A stretch of DNA of 64,000 bases from Caprimulgus europaeus (lineage: Eukaryota; Chordata; Aves; Caprimulgiformes; Caprimulgidae), in assembly GCA_907165065.1 (NCBI GenBank), contig OU015528.1, forward strand, positions 69,235,474 to 69,299,473. Reading direction: 5' to 3'. Positions within the stretch are counted from its first letter, which is position 1. The number at the start of each line of letters is the position of its first letter. A program made the position numbers and the translations under genes. Shown in pieces: positions 10,846 to 23,387 of this stretch. Below the pieces are notes generated by a model that was given only the letters and a program-made list of their open reading frames with translations, was not told the origin of the DNA and ran no database searches.

Positions 10846-13800
10846 CTAGGCAGAAAAGAAACAAAATCCCATCATATATACACTGAGCCTCCAATTCAGT
10901 GCCATGGATGTTGCAGTGATTTTCTTTTTCTTTTGAAATTAAGCTTATGTTTCAGTGCAGGTGAAGAATCTGTGTGTCTCTGAAAGCTGTGCTCCTCCTC
11001 TGTGGGTATGACTGAAGATGCTTCCTTGCCTTTGGTAAAAAGGTAAGATGTGCTCTACCTGCGTAGGAGTGATACATCTGAGAATCCTGATCTAAGGCTG
11101 ATTTACCTGGTATTTTCAAATCAAGACAATCTGTCTATAAGGAGCATTGAGCTTATATAGACTGTATTATGCAGAAGATCTAAACAGATTAATTCCATAT
11201 AAAGGTCCTTTTGACTTAGTTAGTCTGCACGTTTCTTACTGAAGGTTCCTCACTGCTGGGTGATTTAAGCACCTGGAGTAATAAACTTCAGGTCAGTAGT
11301 GGAAGTGATAAAGTCACCCCACTACACAGTCTGCTTTGAGACTCTTTAGGGGAAAAGAAAAAAAAAGTACTATATCTTATGTTACTCATACTGAATAATT
11401 GCCAGGTAGTGGTCGATTAACAAAATGAAAAAAAGAGGAAAAATGTCAGCTTACTCTGGGCAGATGTTGTTTTCCCAAATCGACATTTAAATGTAATTTG
11501 TATGGGACATATAAACTAGTGAAAAATCTGTTCAAAACCTTTTAATGACTTTCTCCACTTTCTATGCACATAAATTCACATAATTTATTAGAAGAAGAAA
11601 CATATATTTTCCCTGTGGAATAACTGATAGAACAGCTGAGATTGATTCAAACAAAACCTGCTTTCTTTAAAAGAAGATTAAAGCATTCATTGAGCGTGTT
11701 CCAAATTTTCCTTTCTCTTGTTCAGTGTGAGAGTGAGCACAGAATGATGGATATGACATGCCGTGTGCTAATCCGCTTTAAATAATAAGAGATAAAAGCT
11801 ATCAGGTATCGCTTTTCATGATGAACTGCAAGGTTAGATGCCATAGTCACGCAGGTGGTCTTGTGGTTTTTTTGTGATCTTAGCTGCAGAGTTGCAAGTA
11901 TCCCAGCAGAGTGTTTAAATGAAACCCATTTGGAGCCCAGAGAATTTTCCCCAGTTTCTATCCTCTCTTTGGCTCACTTTTGCTTTCAAAACTTAGTAGA
12001 GAGAGAACACAATGCCTTGCTTTCCTGATTCCTGGTGTTCCTGGGAACCTGTTAAGCAGTACCAGGCTGAGTTGCCAGAGAGTCTCTTTTCAGATTCTCC
12101 ATTCTGTTCTTCAAACAATGAAAGAATCATAGAATCATAGAATGTATTGGGTTGGAAGGGACCTTCAAAGGTCATCTAGTCCAACCTCCTGCAGTAAGCA
12201 GGGACATCTTTACTAGAGCAGGTGCTCAGGGCCCCATCAAGCCTGACCTTGAAGCCTGGGTCTATTAAGTCATACATGTTAGTCTGTTTTGATAATGAGT
12301 TTCTTTGTGATTCTTGGTAATTATTTGACTTTGTGTTTCAGTTTCTCTGAATATAAAACAGTAGCTTCACAGGCACACAGTAAAATTTAAGTAATACACA
12401 TAAAAACTGTGATTCATGCCACCTAATTTTAAGTGTCTGTGATGTCTAAATCCAAGATAATAATGTGAACTCTGTCTAATCATTGCTAAAAATAGGAGCT
12501 CCTAAGGCGTGGTCTGCATTATCCTAGCATTTTGCTCTATGGACATCTGTTATGTCTTAGAAATGTCTGTTTCTTGGCACTGATCATAAAAGGAGTATAG
12601 ACATGTATCTTGCAGGCATTTTTGAGAAGAATCCCAGTCAATCTGTGTTGAAAAGGTGAAAGTCTTAGTGTAATTATGTATATGTTCCTGTGATTTTGAT
12701 CTGCATACTTCTCTGCTTTGGGACAGCAATTTGCAACTTCAGTAAAGTTCCAATTTACATATATTTGCAACCTTTCAGTGATATTATAATTCACTGTAAT
12801 AGATTATCTGTAACTCCTCAAGTTACTGGGAGAGGGTATAAATAACTGTGGCAGTATTATCTCATGAGGTTTGAGAGGTGATTGGAACAGGCAGAACCCA
12901 CAGTCTTGATATTTGAAATTTCTCAATAAATTTAAATCTTCCTTTAGAAAGCACCTTTATGCTTACACATATGGAAAGTGGAGTAGTCCAGCAGCACTTT
13001 CTCCTTCTAAGGTGCCAGGTAGCTGATATGACTAGAAGGAAACTACGCTACAGTCCCTCTATAGTGTCAGTATTATCCTTCCAAAAAAACTTCATGTGGA
13101 TTCTGCTTCTTTGAAAAACTTATTGCCTTATGCTAAAGAATCCATATTCCTTTTTAGAAACGAAGCCTCAAAGACAAAAGGCAATGAAAGCTTCCTTTTG
13201 TTCTGTGTTACCTGACTGCACAGCAGGAGAGCTGAAACAAACATTTCAAAGCATCTCAGTTCTTGTTTCATAGGAAATGCAGAGGTGTGGAGGACAGGCA
13301 AAAACTGCCTCTCCTTTTCTGGAGATGAAAGGAATGGAAAGCTGCAGGTGGGCTGTCCATGGGGGAGCAAGGAAGCAGTGGAGGAGAGAAAACAGAGTTA
13401 AGAAGTCTTATATTTTGAATAAAAAATAGATGGAAACAAACAAACAAAAAGTGGAGTACATCTGTGGTCTTTATTAGTGATGAATTTAAGCAGTGGAAAC
13501 AAGTAGATGGGCAACAAAGAGGGAGTGAGAATTGAGAATTTCAGTACTGCAACATCTAGCTCTAAGGGGGTACCTTTTTGCCTTGTAGGATCTTCAGCCT
13601 CAAGCTAGGATTTTATTCATTCCTGAGGACTTAAGAGACAAGGTTTGTGGGGAGACAGACATAAAGCCTGTTAGATTGATATATCTGGGAGAAAAAACGC
13701 TTTTGTATTTGTAAGCTCTGAAATAGAGATAGCAACCTTGAGGCCAAGTGCAGGCTGAGAGCAATTGTTGAGCAGGGCAGTGAAGCATCTTAGAAGGTGC

Positions 13801-15837
13801 TCACAGAAGGCAGCATTTTTGGTCCTACTTTCCAAAAATAGCAAGGTGCTTATCTCTGCACTTGGTATCTAGCTATGACTCTTTGACTTTGGACAGTAAA
13901 GCCAGGTCAGTCCTTTGCTGAAAAGATACTAGAAAGAGCTGCTTCCTCTGTAACAGTTCAGTGCATAATGCATGCAGCTGGGAGGTAAAGGACTTGTTTC
14001 CAAAATCCCACTTGACTGGACTGTTGAGCAGAGACATAAATTCAGGTCTCCCCACAACTCCGGCATGTATTCTTAACCATCAGAATATTAGATATTCTAA
14101 ACCAGTTTTCTCACAGACCTTTAGGTTGAAATAATTCCATTTTATAGAAATAATCACCTTTTAGATGAGGCATTTGAGCTGCACTTTTCCCCATGAGAAT
14201 GTCGTAAACCTCCAAACTGCAGAGCCAGTCAGATGCTCAGTCTGAGACTACTTAATTATCCATTTGTAATGAAAAAAGCACTAACGGAGACACCAAGACA
14301 GAATTCCCAGAATACTGAGCAGCCTGTAGCCAGGGACTCTTTCCTGGGAGGTCGGAAATGCCACTAGACACTACTGTCCGAAGCAGGTAAAGGGAAATTT
14401 CCAAATCTTCCACTAGTGCCAGTTCTTTGCAGGATAAAATGATTAAATGGGACATTTTCTCTAGCTACCAACAGATTTCCTTTTTGGTTTCACCCAGCAG
14501 GTGAGCTCTGAGAACCCATACTGACTAGGACATGCAGAAAAGATAGGAAAAATGCTTAGGTGGAGAATGTTAAGATGCTGGCTCGGTGACCTCGTTTTAT
14601 GTGCACTGGGGCATGCTCCATGGAAGAAAGTTATATGTCAGAGAACCTTCAGCCACACTGCAAGTGTAGATGATGAAACAGTGTTGTTTTGAAGTTCTTT
14701 GGTACAACTACACCTTATTTAGCTTTGAAAGTCCATCCCAAAACACTTATTCTGAAATAGGTCTCTGCATTTCAATCAGCACTTGAAGCATCTTTTTCAG
14801 AATACAACGCATTTGTTCCTTTTTACAAGAGGCATCAGTAAACTATTAATATTTATCGGTATTTTGACAGATGTTGACAATTTTAAAATAGAGGAGCTTT
14901 GTTTCTCAGAGCCATGTGTTGGTTAATGTTAATGCCTGAATGACAACTATATTATTCTGTATGAATTTGAATATGGAATATATAAATCTGTCAACTAGTT
15001 ATACAGTAACTCAGAAATGTGGTAACATAGGACTCAGACTATTCATGAAGTTGTGATAATAAAATGTTATCATTATCAACTTGAGATTAGTCCTCACTGA
15101 CAAACCGTAGTTACATCACCAAAGTTATTCTCAAGGAGCACTAATTCTGCCTGCTCTCTCAAAATTGTAGTATTTATACATATCACTAATTTACCAAAAT
15201 ATGTACACATTTATTTTTAAAATTATATATCTGTTTTCTTTTATATATTATTTCATCTGCAATGAAACTATGTTAGTTTTGTTACCTATTATTTGGTCAG
15301 GGAGTTTTGTCCCTCCTAATGGTATAAAGCTACCACTTTTAAGCCTGATACATCACATGATGTTGTCATCTAACCTGGAACATAGCCTACCATTCCCCAC
15401 CCCCTGGTGGGGCCTTTTGTGTTTCTGGAAATAGACTGCATTGTCAACAGTATCTTTTCACCTTATGCATATACACAGTCTGTCTACAGGAACACAGTTA
15501 GGCATAGTCTTACATAAACTGATTTTTAAAATCTTCTGCTTAAATTCAGCTTTGGAAAGTCAGGATTAAACGATGCCAGGCCACACTCTGCAGTAAAGGG
15601 CTGACTGATGTACTTGTTTCTAACTTAATTCCTTCTGATTCTAACTTAATTTACTGAGACATCTTTTAGATGTGGACAACCCAAGAGTCCTGTCTTTTTC
15701 TATGGATTAATAAAAAAGCCATTTTACTGATAGCCTTAACATAGTGTTCATTTGGGTTCAGCTATGTAGTAATATCTTTCTGACCTTTACATAGAGTTTA
15801 GAAGTATAAAAAGGAAAGTCAGGAAGCAGTAACTCAC
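10846..15837 (-). other. MAGI2: MAGI2 intron splitting PDZ3
   Basis: This 4992-bp phase-0 intron runs from the donor GTGAGT at 15837 to the acceptor TTCTGCCTAG at 10846. A CR1 3' end lies at 12123-12262. An (AAAC)n-like run lies at 13435-13449. The remainder is ordinary AT-rich sequence with no recognisable element. Confidence 0.9.
12123..12262 (-). mobile_element. CR1 LINE 3' end
   Basis: The plus strand starts GAATCATAGAATCATAGAAT and continues GGGTTGGAAGGGACCTTCAA, then GGTCATCTAGTCCAACCTCC. This is the reverse complement of the avian CR1 3' end with its 8-bp ATTCTATG tail repeats, so the element lies on the minus strand. It is severely 5'-truncated at about 140 bp, as most CR1 copies are. 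Confidence 0.93.
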
Positions 15838-15929
15838 AGGCTGTCCAGGCTCATCTCCTCCCAGGATTCTGAAGCCAAACCCAGACTCCATTCTCCGAAG
15901 GTGAACATCCAGCTCCTTGTAATCGGGAC
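15838..15929 (-). CDS. MAGI2: MAGI2 exon: start of PDZ3
   Basis: This 92-nt exon begins with two bases finishing a glycine codon after the acceptor CCTTTAAACCAG and ends in phase 0 at CAGCCT before the donor GTGAGT. It encodes [20 protein letters not shown] followed by [10 protein letters not shown]. This is the first beta strand of PDZ3, its GFGF carboxylate-binding loop and the second strand. The intron after GQP splits PDZ3 between this exon and the next. The residues agree with my memory of human MAGI2 across the whole exon. Confidence 0.96.
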
Positions 15930-18257
15930 CTGGTTTAAAGGGAAATCCCACTAAGCAAAGCATTTTGGCTTTGTCTTGAGAATTTCAACGTCTCCCCTCC
16001 CACCTTGTGTTCATTGCATATGACTAATGGCATCCGGGTTAGAGCTGGTGGAAACAAATGGGACACAATGTGTTGTACATAGACAAAGAGGAGACTTGGA
16101 ATGTCGGTATCTTGGAGGATGATTATGTTCAATAGAATACACTAAAACAAACTAGAATACATTCACAGGAAAACAGTACTGGAAATGTCTGTTCAAAATA
16201 GAGGTTATAAAGATGCCTTCTTGCTACAACTGACTGCATAATATACTGCTGTTCATCCACCTCTGGCATTTAACTTGTGTTTTCCTTCCAGTTGATTAAA
16301 ACCTAAAGAGAATAAACTGAAATGGAAGATAAAGATACATAGAAAAATTATCAGTCCAACTTAGAAAAAATGAATAATCATTAAAAATTGTTTTAGTTCC
16401 ACATGCAGACATAAACCAGTATGTCTTTTTATGTAATACAGCTTTCAAGTACTCCACTTGCAGGTAATACCCTCAATAAAGACTTTTTTCAAAAGCTATC
16501 ATTATAAGCCTCTGACTCTTAGAGTTTAAACTGAAAGCTAATATCATTAACTTGAACTCCTTAATGCTACTCAATTAAAGTCTCAACAGTTTTATGAATC
16601 ATTAAAATTGTGCTTTCATATTTCTGTGTAACTTTTCTGTAAACATATATTCTGTCCTGGAATATATCAGTTGAGGAGCATAGTGTTTTTGAAAAGTAAG
16701 TTTCTTATAAAAGTGTCCCTAGCTTCATTTGAAAGAGACCATTATTTTGGGTCTTGATACTCTCAAAACACAAAAGAAAAATTTTGAATAAAATTTCAAA
16801 TTGTATGAAGTGGAACAGCAAGCAGTTAGAGTACTAAGAAGTTGTCTGTTTTGCTTATTGCTTTGTCTGAATGTTCAGAGATGCTTTAGGACCAACACCC
16901 AAAGCAGGACAGTGATTAAGAAGAATGGTCTTTCGTACAGATTGCACTCTGGCCTATCATTTGTGACAGCTTTTGGCCAATGTCAGCTTGCGGCCAACCC
17001 CAAAAGACAAAAAGGAACAAGTAGGTTTATTTCAGCAAACTGTTCATAGTGTTTCCAGTTGTGCCTTTTTAATCAGGAGAGAAGGGACTACAGATGGCTT
17101 AAACACAGTATTTCAGCAATTCTCATTTACAGATACCCCTCAGAGTCACCAGTGCCTTACAAACTGCAGAGTTGGGCAGATCCCAGCTTCGTCTGTGATT
17201 AAAGTTGATTCCGTTTTAGTCAGGTCTTGCAAAGATAGACATGGAGCAACATGCAGTGGCTCTATTCTGTAACTGTGCGATAAAAATCCTCTCTAGACAG
17301 CAGCACAGTGCTTTAATTCGTGTTGGGTTTCCCCCTTCTTCTAGTCCCTTTCCTGTTGGGACTAGAAAGCGCATTGTTTCAGCAATGTGTATCAGTATGA
17401 GTGAAACTGCATTACAAATATTTCAATTGGAAAATAAAAGTATTACCTTTCCCTACCAACTTGCTTCTCATATATTTAGAAGACAAACCAAACCAGATTC
17501 TAACAGGTTATTGTTCTGACTATTTTCAATTTATTTAATTAGTGTCTCAACAGTGCATAAAAGAACAAGTTAAGTTTGTGCAGGTACAGTTTGTTAACTT
17601 AATGCAAAGTTTGATTCAAAGTTGTGAGAGGTAAAGGACATTTAAGATGAAAGCAATACTTTATATTTACCTGATTTGCTGTGCCTAAGTGTAACAAAGA
17701 TGGGGCTAGTACTAGGGAGAGGGTTTTGTAGACAGACACAGTAGGAACATCATTTATAGCCCAAGTCTACTATACAAAGGCACCGTTTCAAGCAGTCTGT
17801 CACAAACCAAGCACTACCTTTACACTTGAATAAATATGCACAGTTGGGAACACATTAGGAAAGTATAGGAATGTCGGGATGTGAAGAATACATACTCTGG
17901 CACGCTGAGATGAAAACTTCCCTCAAACACATACATGGACAAAAGTGATCCAAACCAATGTTAGCACCAGACACCAAAATAAAAGGTACTATTTTTTAAA
18001 AAAGAGGCTGTTTTTCTACCCCTTTAGAACAGAATAGGTAAGCTCAGTTGACCATTAAAAGGTTTAGGCTAAAAATACTGTATATGGACATACTTTTCTA
18101 TGAGCTCTAGATAAACTGACTCTATCATCATGTTTGCTCAGAAGAGCCTTCCTTCCCAAAGAGCTGGAAGTCTATGGAGACCATTCTATGGTAATTCTTA
18201 CCAGATTACTGAAAACTATTTTAAAAAATGTTCTTTTCTCTCCCACCAAGCAAACAA

Positions 18258-18345
18258 AACATGGACCTGGAAAGAACTGCTGGGTCATCTAGTCCAGCTC
18301 CCTGTTATTGCAAGCCTCTGCAAACAAAGAGCACACAGATCCTAC
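18258..18345 (-). mobile_element. CR1-like fragment (short, diverged)
   Basis: The plus-strand phrase CTGGGTCATCTAGTCCAGCT followed by CCCTG resembles the reverse complement of the CR1 3' region (GGTCATCTAGTCCAACCTCC), but the ATTCTATG tail is missing. It lies about 130 bp from the larger CR1 at 18476 and in the same orientation. It is probably a separate older insertion. Confidence 0.45.
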
Positions 18346-18475
18346 CAGTAAAGACACAGGCAAAGAAGACACTGGTATCTGAGCTTGTTTGTGGTCTTTG
18401 TCACTAGGCCACCTGCCCTATTCAGGATTTTCACTGATGGATTGTACTCCCTGATTTTACTTACTTTTCACAGTA

Positions 18476-19490
18476 ATATAGAATCATAGAATCATTTGGT
18501 TGGAAAAGACCTTTGAGATCACAGAGTTCAATCGTACCTGTCCACATACTAAACCATATATCTGAGCATCTTGTCTGCCCATCTTTTAAATACCCCCAGG
18601 GATGGTGACTCAACCACTTTCTTAGACAGCCCATTCCATTGCCTGACAACCCTTTTAGAGAAGAAATTTTTTCTGATATCCAATCTAAACCCCACCTGGT
18701 GCAACTTAAGGCCATTTCCTCTTTTTCTATCACTTGTTACTTGAGAGAAGAAACACCCACCTCGCTACAACCTCCTTTCAGGTAGTTGTAGAGAATGATA
18801 ATGTCTCCCCTCAGCCTCCTTTTCTCTAGGTTAAACAACCCCAGTTCCCTCAGCCAGTGACTGACTAGTACACCTAAGAATGTTTCCTCCACTATTGTCG
18901 CTTGTTGCTTCAGCTTTCATGCTTAGTATGATACAACTCCATTGGCTGCACTGACTAGCTCTCCATCGGTCTGGAGACAACTACAACATAGATACTTGAA
19001 GTTACATGTCTGAATGTGGACCTGATTTGCACCCTTAGTTTTAGCACTTAGATCATTAATGAAAATAACACAGAAGACTTATTGCAAGGCTCTCTCCACT
19101 AATATTACCCTTTCAATCCATAAACTGTTCTTTTAGTAGAATTGCTTAGCTGCTTTCTATCCATTCCTCTTTACATTTTCTGATAAGCACTGTCTTCTCC
19201 AGGCTAACATGGAAGTTCTTCAGTTATAACTAGAATTTTGCAAAATGTCTAGTTGGAGTCTAGAGTGATTAAAAATGTATTGCTTGTTGCAAAAAATCAG
19301 TTACCAGGTTAGTCCGACACAATCAATTTTTAGTAAACTCCTTTTGCATTAGGTCTCGGTTTATCTCCATATCGGCAGTTAGTCTTTAAACAAAAATAGG
19401 TTCTAAAGTTTTGTTGATGTTGAAATCCTTTTTTTCCTGTCTCTTAAAGAGAGGTAAGTTGTTCACGACTATGTGTTTTCACTACAGGAG
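18476..19490 (-). mobile_element. CR1 LINE, about 1 kb, decayed
   Basis: The 3' end is clear: TAGAATCATAGAATCATTTG, then GGTTGGAAAAGACCTTTGAG and CAGCCTCCTTTTCTCTAGGT, which together are the reverse complement of a CR1 3' UTR. Beyond 18870 the match weakens. Phrases such as AGATCATTAATGAAAATAAC (19051) and CAGTTACCAGGTTAGTCCGA (19299) still recall the reverse complement of the CR1 reverse-transcriptase C-terminal region in the expected order. I therefore read one 5'-truncated element on the minus strand with no intact frame. It could instead be a younger 3' end next to an older fragment. Confidence 0.65.
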
Positions 19491-20589
19491 CTCATGTTTG
19501 GTAGATTTACTAAATTTTCTTACTATTATGTGGACCCAGTTCCAATATTCCTGAATGTACATTGATGAAGCATCCTTATCCATACAAGGTATTACATTTC
19601 ATCTGGTATTTCTTCAGTGCCTGTTTCTCTACGATTCTGGTACTTTTTTTTTTTCCTCACAAAGGATCGTTAGATAAACTAAATTTTGCCTTTTCTTGCT
19701 TGAGCAGATTTTCATTTGATCATACAAATAAAATTACTGATCCTAACAGAAAAATGATGCTCCTGTGCCTCGAAATATACTGCAAACTGTTGGTTAATAT
19801 AACCTCGTTTTGGAAAATGTGCCTTTTTTTTCTCTTTGTAAGCTGGATTAGCACCTTGTAGTTCATGCCAAGTAAGAAGAAATGAATAGGTTTGCAGACC
19901 GAATTAGTATAGTCTTTTGCACAGCTTGCTTTTCCTTCCAGTCAACTTAATACACCTGCATGTCTCACCTCCTACCAGTTTCATTGAGAGTTTCAGTTTA
20001 AGGTCAATATTTCTGATCATATAATATGGGTATCCTGTGCAAGAATGACAATGCTGTCTGTTCTTCCTTGCTTGTCTGCACATTTATATTAGAAAAAGAT
20101 TTTCAGATTTGCCTGCTAGTAACTTAATTGTCTTTTTATAGCATTTTGTTTCTTCTTTTTGTGCAAAGGAAAACTTTCTTAAATGAACATTTGGTCTAGA
20201 AGAGAAAAAAAACCCAAAACAATTCACTTTGCTAGGTTATAAAACTAGCTGGGTCCCCCATGAATTTGAGAATCACAAGCTGTGATCTGACCATTGTTGC
20301 ATAGTGACGATGGCAAAGAGCATTGGGAAATTCTGCTTTCTAGTTCTGGACGATGGAGAATTTGCTTTAAATTGTTACTGAACAATAGTGAGATCTCATA
20401 GGTGAAGATGTGATTATCAACTCTTAGCTACATTTCTGTACTGTATTCATCTGAATTCCTAGGTGAATGACACATTGATAAGTGCCCATGTAATTTTTTC
20501 TTAAAAGTATGTAGAGAAAATATATCCCTGAAGATGATTAATTCATTTTCTGTATCAGACTGTATCAGTCAAGTTGCTATGTGATTTTT

Positions 20590-20660
20590 ATAGTAATATA
20601 TATATAGTAATATATATATAGTAATATATATACCAGGTTTATAGTAATAAACCTGGTATT
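20590..20660. repeat. AT-rich tandem followed by a 13-bp hairpin
   Basis: Three copies of an ATAGTAATATATAT-like unit at about 20590-20630 run into a perfect inverted repeat. Positions 20630-20642 pair with 20647-20659 (ATACCAGGTTTAT against ATAAACCTGGTAT) with a 4-base AGTA loop. Such short-loop palindromes can extrude as cruciforms. No function is implied. Confidence 0.8.
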
Positions 20661-21058
20661 TGGGATGATGCTATAAATGTTGAGATGGATTTTTTTTTTA
20701 TTAAATCTTTTCTATATTGCAGTTAAAACAAGGATAAAGACCTTTGTTGTAATAATTTTACAGTCTTTCTGAGTGTACTCAATTTTTAAACTAAAAATAA
20801 AAATTAATTCAGAGTCCTTTGCTGAAGATGGTGAAGATTTTTTTTCCATATAAATCTTTACTATGAATTGTGACTTTTGATTGACACAGATCTACAATAA
20901 CTTTTCATCTGAGTTCCAGATGCTCTTGAAAGATGTGAAAAGCTTGAACATAGTCATGGGTCTGCTGGTCTCCAATGTGAGTAGCTTTCTTAAAAACATG
21001 CACATTTCCTCTTGATATTTATAGAGAGGAAAAGGTGGTAAATAGAGGTGCAAGTTGC

Positions 21059-21082
21059 AAAAAAAAAAAAAAAAAAAAAAAA
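21059..21082. repeat. Poly(A) run
   Basis: This is an uninterrupted run of about 24 A residues. No transposon body is recognisable on its 5' side, so it is listed as a simple repeat. Confidence 0.9.
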
Positions 21083-21818
21083 GAATCAGTGTGCAAACAG
21101 GGTTATTCAACATATAAACCTAAACCCTACTGGGGTATGCAAAACCAGCCCAATATCAAATTTAATTTAGGATCTCTGTCCAACCTGTATAGGACTAGAA
21201 AAGACTTTAATGGGATTTTTTAAAACAGCCTGTTTTAACTTTTCACTTAACATGATCACATCAGGAAATGAAATATTGCTGGTTTTTAAACAAGTCCATT
21301 CCCACTTTATAAGACTGATGTTAATTCAAACACCCCCAAAAACTTCTATTTTTTAAAGTTTTTGCTTTTAAGTTTTTATAGAACAAGATATATCTCTGGA
21401 AGCAAAGATGGGTCTGCATAATACATCAGTTCTGTTCTTTTGTAAATGAAGACAGAATTAATTTCAGTTTTACACGAAATATCTCTTAAGCCTAGATTTG
21501 GACATGAGCTATAGAGATGTATTGTTATGTTAAGGAGTGAACACTAATGTATGAAAGCACACATAAAACATCATAAAACATACACAAAGACTAGTTGAGG
21601 AAAAAGAAACACTTTTCCTTGCTCAAAATGCAAATCTATGTTAAAAAGATTTAGAGTTAGCATTCTATAACCCCATAAAGCTCATACAAAAATAAAATGG
21701 TGACTGAGTAGTCATGACTGGCCATTACCTAGAGAAATTATTAAATAAAGAAGAAGAACTAAAACATAAAATGAAGGACAATTAGTTTACAGAACAATGA
21801 AGGCTGAAGAATACTTGC

Positions 21819-21860
21819 CAGAGGAATCCACTCGAAAACCAGTCCTGGGCAGCACTTGTT
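21819..21860 (-). CDS. MAGI2: MAGI2 42-nt in-frame exon with GC donor (probable cassette)
   Basis: This small exon completes the split glutamine codon and reads QVLPRTGFRVDSS, ending with the first base of a glycine codon. Human MAGI2 has QVPPRTSFRMDSSG at this point as I recall it. The acceptor is CCTATTCAG. The donor is TCTG followed by GCAAGT, so the intron would be of the GC-AG class. No GT alternative nearby keeps the frame to the next exon. The exon is 42 nt long with phase 1 at both ends, so it can be skipped without a frameshift, removing 14 residues. I recall human isoforms of 1455 and 1441 residues, a difference of exactly 14, which fits this exon being the alternative cassette. That link is inference. 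Confidence 0.9.
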
Positions 21861-22750
21861 CTGAATAGGAAAATGGGGAATTAAAGGTGAAATACATTTC
21901 TCAAGTTATTTAAAGATGCAGCATCAATTTCTCTGTTATGTTTTGAATTACTGAAGTGCAATTTCTACTTTTTGTTGTAGTTTTTTTTTTTTTTCTTCCT
22001 CTCCTCCCTCCTGTCTTCCTAAGTGGTACATGTACATATTCCTGCTAGACATAGACCTCCCTGTCCATTTCTATGCAAAGTGAAACAGAAGGTAAGATGG
22101 TAATGTTCCTTTAACATTACATAGGTTATGATAAAAGATAAAATTCTTAATGTGTTTAAACTTGTGAAAGTTATTATTATTATAAGCACATTATTTGTGC
22201 TTATTCAATTACAGCAATAAAAGGGAAAGTTTAATGGCTGTGTTTAGATTACTTGACCACCACTTTTATTCAACTCAATTTTAAAATATCTTTTATCATC
22301 AAGAAGAGCAAGAAGGATGTATGCTGCCAATAACAACAACTGCTTGTATGTGAAGGCAAATGCAGGTAAACCCATTTAACCCACTTTTCATGGAGGTAGT
22401 TTCAAAAGTATTTGCATTTCACTAGAGGAAATGCAACAAATAATTGATTTGTTCTCATATACAACCACTTTGCCGGTATTAGAGGGTTCTGGAACAAGTC
22501 CATATCTGAATTCACTCTTACATTTCTTTTGCTGATTTTGAAATGTTCTGAGGAAGAATTTCTGTTTTATTATCTCTGCAACATCCAGAGTGAATTGCAA
22601 AACATCCCAAATCAGAGCTGATTTCCATTGGCCCACCAACAACAAAAAGGAAAATAAAGCACTAGTGCATTCATATGACTCTAAACCAGAATACCATACC
22701 ATGCATATTTCACTTATATAGGGGTAAGGTTTGTCACATGAGGATTTATA

Positions 22751-23387
22751 GGTATCCTGGTTTTGCTAGGATAGAATTAATTTTCTTCTTAGTAGTTAGA
22801 ATAGCTGTGTTTTCATTTCAGCAGAACTTGTTATGACAAGACCATTGATAAAAGTACCAATATTACTAGTTGCTGCTGGAGCTCAAGGCCACCGTGTTTG
22901 GCTGTTCACAGCTGCATTAGGACTGGGAGGGAGAAGCGCAGTGAATAGCAAACCCCAAAACTGGCATTTGGATGTGCCAATGAGATACTCCATATCATAC
23001 CCCATCATGTCAGTATATTAACCAGGGCTGACTGGAAGACAGGGGTATTCTCTTGGGGATCACTCAGGCTCGCTCTTCCAGGGTTTCATTTTTCGGGATT
23101 GTCTCGGCTCCGGGATCGCTGGCTGGCGCAGGCTGGGCATTGGTCAGCGGGTGGTGAGCAATTTCACTGTGTATCAATTATTTGTATAGTCTGTTATCAC
23201 TGTTGTTATCATTATCATTTTATTTTAATTAGTAAATAGTTTTTATCTCAACCCGTGAGTTTCCTTGCCCTTTTCCTTCCAAGTCTCTCCCTTACTCCTT
23301 GGGTAAGGTGGGGAGGAGGGTGAGAGAGCGGGCTGTGTTTAGCTGCAAGCTGCAAGCAAAAAGAGTGAATCCACCCAAACCACCACA
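22751..23387 (+). mobile_element. Solo LTR of an endogenous retrovirus (ERVL-like)
   Basis: The left edge (TCCTGGTTTTGCTAGGATAG followed by AATTAATTTTCTTC) resembles the start of an LTR family that I recall as common in bird genomes. So do the right-hand phrases TTTTTATCTCAACCCGTGAG and AGGGTGAGAGAGCGGGCTG and the ending ACCACCACA. The expected TATA position is degraded (GTATATTAACC near 23014). No primer-binding site, gag, pol or env follows, so it is a solo LTR left by recombination. No clear target-site duplication is visible, which fits an old insertion. The family name is from memory and uncertain. Confidence 0.75.

Larger units (their letters stand above)
15930..21818 (-). other. MAGI2: MAGI2 GC-AG intron before PDZ3
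   Basis: This 5889-bp intron starts with the non-canonical donor GCAAGT (21818-21813) and ends at the acceptor TTTAAACCAG. It contains a long decayed CR1 (18476-19490) with a separate small CR1-like piece beside it (18258-18345). It also has an AT-rich tandem with a hairpin (20590-20660) and a poly(A) run at 21059-21082. No other gene was seen. Confidence 0.9.

Noticed and set aside
22388-22702. 104-codon open frame on the minus strand
   Set aside because: No domain, no plausible splice sites in frame with MAGI2, and no match to the gap-free MAGI2 protein, which needs no exon here.
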